DNA from: Pseudomonadota bacterium
GTDB taxonomy: Bacteria; Pseudomonadota; Alphaproteobacteria; Elsterales; Elsteraceae
Direction of reading: 5' to 3'
Length of the DNA: 18,637 nt
Assembly: GCA_016195115.1 (NCBI GenBank)
Contig: JACQAI010000361.1
Coordinates: forward strand, 1 to 18,637
Shown: piece after piece, positions 14,758 to 18,637 of the stretch
Numbering within the stretch: position 1 is the first letter of the stretch
Layout of the letters: each line of letters starts with the position of its first letter
Notes under the pieces: generated by a model
The model's database searches: none
Seen by the model: only the letters and a program-made list of their open reading frames with translations
What the model was told of the DNA's origin: nothing
Program-made: the position numbers and the translations under genes

Positions 14758-14792
14758 GCCCCACGCCTGTCCGGTGTGGGGCATCATTTTTT
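14758..14792 (+). terminator. Terminator-like hairpin with T-run ahead of the LysE gene
   Basis: GCCCCAC (14758-14764), an 11-base loop, GTGGGGC (14776-14782), then ATCA and TTTTTT (14787-14792). This is a plus-strand intrinsic-terminator shape but no plus-strand gene ends here. It sits about 50 bases before the LysE start, where it could act as an attenuator or end a short transcript. Confidence 0.5.
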
Positions 14793-14840
14793 GTGGCGAT
14801 GCCCGTGACTCGCGGGGGCGGTCGCGCCAGGATGTCGGCC

Positions 14841-15479
14841 ATGTCGCTCGAGCTCTATCTTGCCTACGTCGCGGCGTGCATCCTGGTGGCCGTGATCCCC
14901 GGACCAATGGTCGCGCTGGTGGTGGCCAACGGCCTCAGCCACGGCACGCGCGCCGCACTGCTCAACGTCGCCGGCTCGCAGCTCGGCCTCGCCGTGATGC
15001 TCGGCACCCTGGTGGTTGGGCTCGCCTCGATCGTCGCCGCGCTCGGCTGGTGGTTCGACTGGTTGCGCCTGATCGGCGCCGCCTACCTGATCTGGCTCGG
15101 CATCAAGCTCTTGCGCGCGACCGGCGCGTTCGAGGGCGCGCGCGCGACCCAGCGACCGCGCGGCGGCTTCTTCCTCCAGGGCCTGCTCGTCATGCTGAGC
15201 AATCCCAAGGTGCTGCTGTTCTTCGGCGCCTTCATCCCGCAGTTCATCGATCCGGCGGGCGACGCCGACCGCCAGGTACTGCTGCTCGGCGCCACCGCGA
15301 TGGTCATCGCCACGCTCAGCGACGGCAGCTACGCGCTGCTCACCGGGCGCGCGGGACGCTGGCTGTCGCGCCGCCGCGTCCGCCTGGCCTCGCGGCTGAG
15401 CGGCGCCTGCCTGATCGGCGGCGGGGTCTGGCTCGCCCTGACGCGGCCGCGGCTGACCTGCGGATTGCGACGCTGGTGA
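14841..15479 (+). CDS. LysE/RhtB family amino acid exporter
   Basis: A 212-residue inner-membrane exporter of the LysE/RhtB superfamily (usual length 205-215) with about six hydrophobic helices. The signature I-P-G-P-M near residue 20, the G-L-S-H-G-T-R-A segment, R-L-I-G-A-A-Y-L-I-W-L-G near 75-86 and L-S-N-P-K-V-L-L-F-F near 118-127 are all family hallmarks. The start at 14841 (M-S-L-E-L-Y) has AGGA 8 bases before it and matches the usual N-terminus; in-frame ATGs at 14832 and 14793 would add Arg/Gly-rich residues with no sign of coding. The family exports amino acids or related metabolites; the substrate is not predictable here. It is divergent from the SMP-30 gene and 67 bases upstream of the Bug-type receptor gene. 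Confidence 0.87.
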   Translation: MSLELYLAYVAACILVAVIPGPMVALVVANGLSHGTRAALLNVAGSQLGLAVMLGTLVVGLASIVAALGWWFDWLRLIGAAYLIWLGIKLLRATGAFEGARATQRPRGGFFLQGLLVMLSNPKVLLFFGAFIPQFIDPAGDADRQVLLLGATAMVIATLSDGSYALLTGRAGRWLSRRRVRLASRLSGACLIGGGVWLALTRPRLTCGLRRW

Positions 15480-15546
15480 CCATGGCCGGCGCGCCCGCCG
15501 TCGCCTACACTCGCTCCAACCGACGCAGAACGGGGGAGGAACCGAC

Positions 15547-16524
15547 GTGAGATGCGGATCGCCGGTCGCGACCGTCGCCGTGCTGGGCGCGCTGCTGCTG
15601 CTCGGCGGCGGCGCCCACGCCCAAAACTATCCGACGCGCGCGATCACCATGATGGTGGCGTTCCCGCCCGGGGGCTTCGCTGACATCACGGCGCGGCCGC
15701 TCGCCATCCCGCTCGGCCGCGAGCTCGGCCAGACCGTGGTGGTCGAGAATCGCGGCGGCGCCGGCGGCGCGGTCGGCAACGCCATGGTCGCGCGCGCCAA
15801 GCCCGACGGCTACACGCTCCTGATGGCGCTCTCGAGCATCGCGGTGATCCCCGAGGCCGAGCGCATGGCCAAGCGCCCAGTACCGTATGAAATGACGCAG
15901 TTCGTGCCGATCGCGCTGATCGCCGCCGAGCCCAACGTCGTGCTGGTGCGCCCCGAGGCGCCGTGGAAAACCTTCCCCGAGCTGATCGCCGACGCCAAGC
16001 GGCGGCCCGGCCAGATCAGCTACAGCTCGAGCGGCCTCAACGGCGTCATCCACTTGGGTGTCGAGATCTTCGCCTACGCCGCCCAGGTCAAGTTCCTGCA
16101 CGCGCCCTATCAGGGCGGCGGCCCGTCGATGAACGCGATCCTGGTCGGCGAGGTCGACTTCACCAGCCAATCGCCCTCGGTCGGATTGCCCCACGCGCAG
16201 GCCGGCAAGGTGCGCGCGCTGGCCTCGACCGGCACCGAACGCGCGCACTCGTTCCCCGACGTACCGACCTTGCGCGAGCTGGGCTACAACGCCGAGTACG
16301 TGTTCTGGGCCGGCATGTTCGCGCCGGTCGACACGCCACCGGCGATCATCGAGACGATCCGCGCCGCGGTGCGCAAGTCGGTCGACGACGACGGCTTCAA
16401 GCGCGCCATGACGACCATGGGCACGCCGGTGCGCTATCTCGAGGGCGCCAAGTTCTCGGCCTTCGTCGCCGACGAGACGCGCCGCCTCGCCGAGGTGGTC
16501 AAGCGCATCGGCAAGCTGGAATAA
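15547..16524 (+). CDS. Bug/TctC-family periplasmic solute-binding protein
   Basis: A 325-residue tripartite tricarboxylate transporter receptor (Bug) protein. The signal peptide ends at A-H-A just before Q26. The mature part begins Y-P-T-R-A-I-T-M-M-V-A-F-P-P-G-G-F-A-D, with the family motif P-P-G-G-x-x-D, whose aspartate (46) normally contacts the carboxylate ligand. G-G-A-G-G-A-V-G-N near 70-78 and P-D-G-Y-T-L-L near 87-93 are also diagnostic. The GTG start at 15547 has GGGGGAGGAA about 5 bases before it. Members bind carboxylates, amino acids or aromatic acids. No tctA or tctB gene is in the window, so this is an orphan receptor, as is common in this family. It follows the LysE gene at 67 bases and may be cotranscribed. 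A short GC hairpin at 16530-16544 follows the stop but lacks a T-run. Confidence 0.9.
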   Translation: MRCGSPVATVAVLGALLLLGGGAHAQNYPTRAITMMVAFPPGGFADITARPLAIPLGRELGQTVVVENRGGAGGAVGNAMVARAKPDGYTLLMALSSIAVIPEAERMAKRPVPYEMTQFVPIALIAAEPNVVLVRPEAPWKTFPELIADAKRRPGQISYSSSGLNGVIHLGVEIFAYAAQVKFLHAPYQGGGPSMNAILVGEVDFTSQSPSVGLPHAQAGKVRALASTGTERAHSFPDVPTLRELGYNAEYVFWAGMFAPVDTPPAIIETIRAAVRKSVDDDGFKRAMTTMGTPVRYLEGAKFSAFVADETRRLAEVVKRIGKLE

Positions 16525-16529
16525 CAAAG

Positions 16530-16544
16530 CGCGGCGAAGCCGCG
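16530..16544 (+). terminator. Short GC hairpin after the Bug gene
   Basis: CGCGGC, loop GAA, GCCGCG: a 6-bp stem 6 bases after the receptor-gene stop and before the convergent DUF3291 pseudogene. There is no T-run on either side, so terminator function is doubtful. Confidence 0.3.
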
Positions 16545-16560
16545 TGGGATGGGTGAGGGC

Positions 16561-17066
16561 CTAAGCCCAGCCGACGCAGTACGGCTCGGGCTTCATGTCG
16601 ACGGGGCCGCCGCTCGTGTCGGGCGCGGGGTAGCGCTCCTTGAAGGTGAAGGCGTGCGCGCTCGGGCCGTGGGTGCGCAGGTGCTCGAGCCTCGCCATGG
16701 CTTCGTCGAGCGTCGGCTGGTGGCCGGCGGTGACCCACCACAGCACCTGGAAGGCCTGCTCGGGTTTCTCGAACCACTCGCGGCGGCGCACCATCACCTT
16801 GGTGTGGGCCGAGCGGTAGACGAACTCGAACAGCGCCTCGAGCGCCACACCGACATGTTGACGATGAACTTCGGATCGTCGCCGACTCGGATGTCGGTGG
16901 CATTGCCGCCGTCGCTCTTGAGCCGCCACACGAACCCCGGCGACGCCTCGGCAAGCGCGTTGACGTCATCGAGCGCGGCCATGAAGTCAGCCAGCGCCGG
17001 ACTGCCGAGCGGCGCCACGGCGGTGGCGACGTTGAGCTGGCCGATGTGCCAAGCGGTCGGGTTCAT
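16561..17066 (-). pseudogene. DUF3291-family gene disrupted by a frameshift
   Basis: Two minus-strand frames together make one DUF3291 protein. Frame one begins at the ATG at 17066 (M-N-P-T-A-W-H-I-G-Q-L-N-V-A) and runs in register through F-I-V-N-M-S-V-W, whose Trp (residue 74) ends at 16845; it then reads Arg/Ser-rich nonsense to 16794. Frame two resumes at the CTC at 16842 as L-E-A-L-F-E-F-V-Y-R-S-A-H-T-K-V-M and continues through R-R-R-E-W-F-E-K and L-W-W-V-T-A-G-H-Q-P-T to the stop at 16561. The family usually reads V-W-x-S-x-E-A-L here, so about four bases seem to be missing next to 16843-16844. The function of DUF3291 proteins is unknown; they resemble small dimeric alpha-beta barrel proteins. 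It starts 25 bases after the VOC gene and would be the last of that minus-strand run. A sequencing error is the alternative. Confidence 0.8.
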
Positions 17067-17091
17067 GCGCGTCTCAACGCTCGAGCCGGGC

Positions 17092-17460
17092 TCAGCGTTG
17101 CTTCGGCTCCATCAGCTCGATGCGGTTGCCGAACGGATCGTCGACGAAGATGCGGTCGAAGTCGGCGAGCTCCGCGTCGGTCGAGATGCGGTGGCCGCTC
17201 TTCTCGAGCGCCGCACGCAAGCTCGGCAGATCCTCGACGATCAAGGCCGGATGCGCCTTGCGCGCCGGCCGGAAGTCGGCCTCGACGCCGAGATGCAGCC
17301 GCAGCGAACCGCGCTCGAACCAGCAGCCGCCGCGCTTGGCCAGCTCGGGCGGCTTCACGCGTTCCGGAATCCCGAGGATCGCATCATAGAAGGCCCGCGC
17401 CTCGGCCTCGCGGCCGGCCGGCATGGCGAGCTGGACGTGATCGAAGCCGACGATGCGCAT
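17092..17460 (-). CDS. VOC/glyoxalase-family protein
   Basis: A 122-residue vicinal-oxygen-chelate protein, one pair of beta-alpha-beta-beta-beta units, the normal single-domain size. D-H-V-Q-L-A-M at the N-terminus gives His8, A-H-P-A-L gives His70 and N-R-I-E-L-M-E gives Glu115, a plausible metal site; His56 (L-H-L-G) is another candidate. D-P-F-G-N-R-I-E-L is the typical end of glyoxalase/dioxygenase-superfamily proteins. The start at 17460 is 10 bases after the formate dehydrogenase stop, and the purine stretch GGAGTAGGGG overlapping that stop serves as the ribosome binding site, so the two are probably one operon. Lyase, dioxygenase or resistance functions all occur in this family and the sequence does not choose between them. 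Its place directly after the fdh alpha gene is not the common fdhD or fdsD neighbour. Confidence 0.85.
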   Translation of the reverse strand: MRIVGFDHVQLAMPAGREAEARAFYDAILGIPERVKPPELAKRGGCWFERGSLRLHLGVEADFRPARKAHPALIVEDLPSLRAALEKSGHRISTDAELADFDRIFVDDPFGNRIELMEPKQR

Positions 17461-17470
17461 GGGCGCGCCC

Positions 17471-18637
17471 CTACTCCGCGGCGATCTTGTCCGCCGCCGA
17501 TACCTTCGCGGCGCAGAACTTGAATTCGGGGATCTTGCCGAACGGATCGAGCGCCGGGTTGGTCAACAGGTTGGCGGCGGCCTCGACGTAGCAGAACGGC
17601 ATGAAGACCATGCCCTGGGGGACGTCGCGGTCGGCGCGCACCTTGAGCTCGACGGCGCCGCGCCGCGTCTCGATGCGGATCATGGCGCCGGCCCGCAGCT
17701 TGCGCCGGCCGAGCTCCTGCGGCGACATGAAGGCGACCGCCTCGGGCTCAATGGCGTCCAAGATTTCGGCGCGTCGCGTCATCGCGCCGGTGTGCCAGTG
17801 CTCGAGCACGCGGCCGGTCGACAGCACCATCGGATAGGCGTCGTCGGGCAGTTCGTCGGGCGGCGTCACCTGGGCGGGCATGATCTTGCCGCGACCGCCC
17901 TCGGTCGGGAAGCCGGCGTAGAAGATGATCTCGTTGCCCGGCTGGTCGGGCCCGTCGACCGGGTAAGTCACGGCACCCTCGCGCTCGAGCCGCTCCCAGG
18001 TGATGTTCTTCCACGACGGCATGACCTGCGCCATCTCGGCGAACACGGTGTGCGGACCCTCGTGGTCCCAGGCGAGCCCAATGCGCCGCGCGATCTCCTG
18101 GATGATCCACCAGTCCTGGCGCGCGTCGCCCGGCGGCTTGAGGACCGGCCGCGCCATCTGGACGCGCCGGTCGGTGTTCGTGAAGGTGCCGGCCTTCTCG
18201 GCGAACGCCGAGGCCGGCAGCACGACGTCGGCGTGGAACGCGGTCTCGGTCAGGAACAGGTCCTGGACCACCAGGTGATCGAGGTGCGCCAGCGCCTCGC
18301 GCGCATGGTTGAGGTCGGGATCCGACATCGCCGGGTTCTCGCCCTCGACATACATGCCGTGGATCTGGCCGGCGTGAACCGCGTTCATGATCTCGACCAC
18401 GGTCAGGCCGCGCTTGGGATCGAGCTTGGTGCCCCAGAATTCCTCGAACAGGTTCTGGATCTGCGGCTTCTCGACCGACTGGTAGTCGGGGAACACCATC
18501 GGGATCAGGCCGGCGTCCGACGCGCCCTGGACGTTGTTCTGGCCGCGCAGCGGATGCAGCCCGGTGCCCGGGCGGCCGATCTGGCCGGTGATCAGCGCCA
18601 AGGTGATCAGGCAACGCGCGTTGTCGGTGCCGTGGAC
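17471..18637 (-). CDS. Formate dehydrogenase alpha subunit, C-terminal part (partial, runs off right edge)
   Basis: The last 388 residues of a molybdopterin-dependent formate dehydrogenase alpha subunit; the N-terminus, with iron-sulfur sites and the catalytic Cys/Sec, lies beyond 18637. The frame is open to the very edge (V-H-G-T-D-N-A-R-C), so the TTG at 18601 is not a start. Hallmarks in order: L-R-G-Q-N-N-V-Q-G-A-S-D-A-G, G-E-N-P-A-M-S-D-P-D, V-V-L-P-A-S-A-F-A-E-K-A-G-T-F-T-N and S-T-G-R-V-L-E-H-W-H-T-G-A-M-T-R-R, the last in the dinucleotide-binding domain. The enzyme oxidises formate to CO2, passing electrons to NAD+ or another acceptor through partners not seen here. It would consume the formate made by the oxalate pathway encoded 5 kb away. 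Whether it is FdsA- or FdhA-like needs the missing N-terminus. Confidence 0.92.
   Translation of the reverse strand, partial: VHGTDNARCLITLALITGQIGRPGTGLHPLRGQNNVQGASDAGLIPMVFPDYQSVEKPQIQNLFEEFWGTKLDPKRGLTVVEIMNAVHAGQIHGMYVEGENPAMSDPDLNHAREALAHLDHLVVQDLFLTETAFHADVVLPASAFAEKAGTFTNTDRRVQMARPVLKPPGDARQDWWIIQEIARRIGLAWDHEGPHTVFAEMAQVMPSWKNITWERLEREGAVTYPVDGPDQPGNEIIFYAGFPTEGGRGKIMPAQVTPPDELPDDAYPMVLSTGRVLEHWHTGAMTRRAEILDAIEPEAVAFMSPQELGRRKLRAGAMIRIETRRGAVELKVRADRDVPQGMVFMPFCYVEAAANLLTNPALDPFGKIPEFKFCAAKVSAADKIAAE

Noticed and set aside
18599..18601. TTG as the start of the formate dehydrogenase gene
   Set aside because: The frame and family sequence continue to the window edge, so the TTG is an internal Leu codon.

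Overview
The window is one high-GC (roughly two-thirds G+C) bacterial chromosomal segment. A class I poly(3-hydroxyalkanoate) synthase, an FCD-type GntR regulator, orphan TctC/Bug and Tat-exported binding proteins and densely packed genes suggest an alphaproteobacterium, perhaps of the Rhodospirillales/Hyphomicrobiales type. This placement is inferred from gene content, not from a marker gene.

Layout. A lipoprotein gene runs off the left edge on the minus strand (1-422). It is divergent from phaC (about 807-2726). An oxalate/formate antiporter-type MFS gene (2950-4251) converges on a Tat-exported ABC-type solute-binding protein (4342-5682), with a 12-bp stem terminator between them. Divergent from the binding protein is a four-gene plus-strand cluster: GntR/FCD regulator (5956-6696), oxalyl-CoA decarboxylase oxc (6722-8452), formyl-CoA:oxalate CoA-transferase frc (8524-9801) and a fused NDP-forming acyl-CoA synthetase (9902-12034). 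Next come a secreted protein of unknown function (12126-12728) and an orphan MsrQ-like haem membrane protein (12806-13672). These meet a minus-strand SMP-30/gluconolactonase-like gene (13674-14645) tail to tail. A LysE/RhtB exporter (14841-15479) and a Bug/TctC receptor (15547-16524) follow on plus. The right end is a minus-strand run of formate dehydrogenase alpha subunit (C-terminal part, 18637-17471), a VOC/glyoxalase protein (17460-17092) and a frameshifted DUF3291 gene (17066-16561).

How the genes work together. The core is an oxalate catabolism module. The antiporter would bring in oxalate, Frc would activate it to oxalyl-CoA using formyl-CoA, Oxc would decarboxylate that to formyl-CoA and CO2, and formate would leave by the antiporter or be oxidised by the formate dehydrogenase encoded 5 kb away. 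The regulator probably controls its own operon: a perfect TGGTATACCA palindrome lies between a -35 and a -10 element just upstream of it. The least expected member is the NDP-forming acyl-CoA synthetase, which keeps both family histidines. It could prime the CoA cycle by making an acyl-CoA, or recover ATP from formyl-CoA. A long imperfect hairpin built of GCCAGAA-like units separates it from frc.

I saw no tRNA, rRNA, CRISPR array, insertion sequence or transposase.
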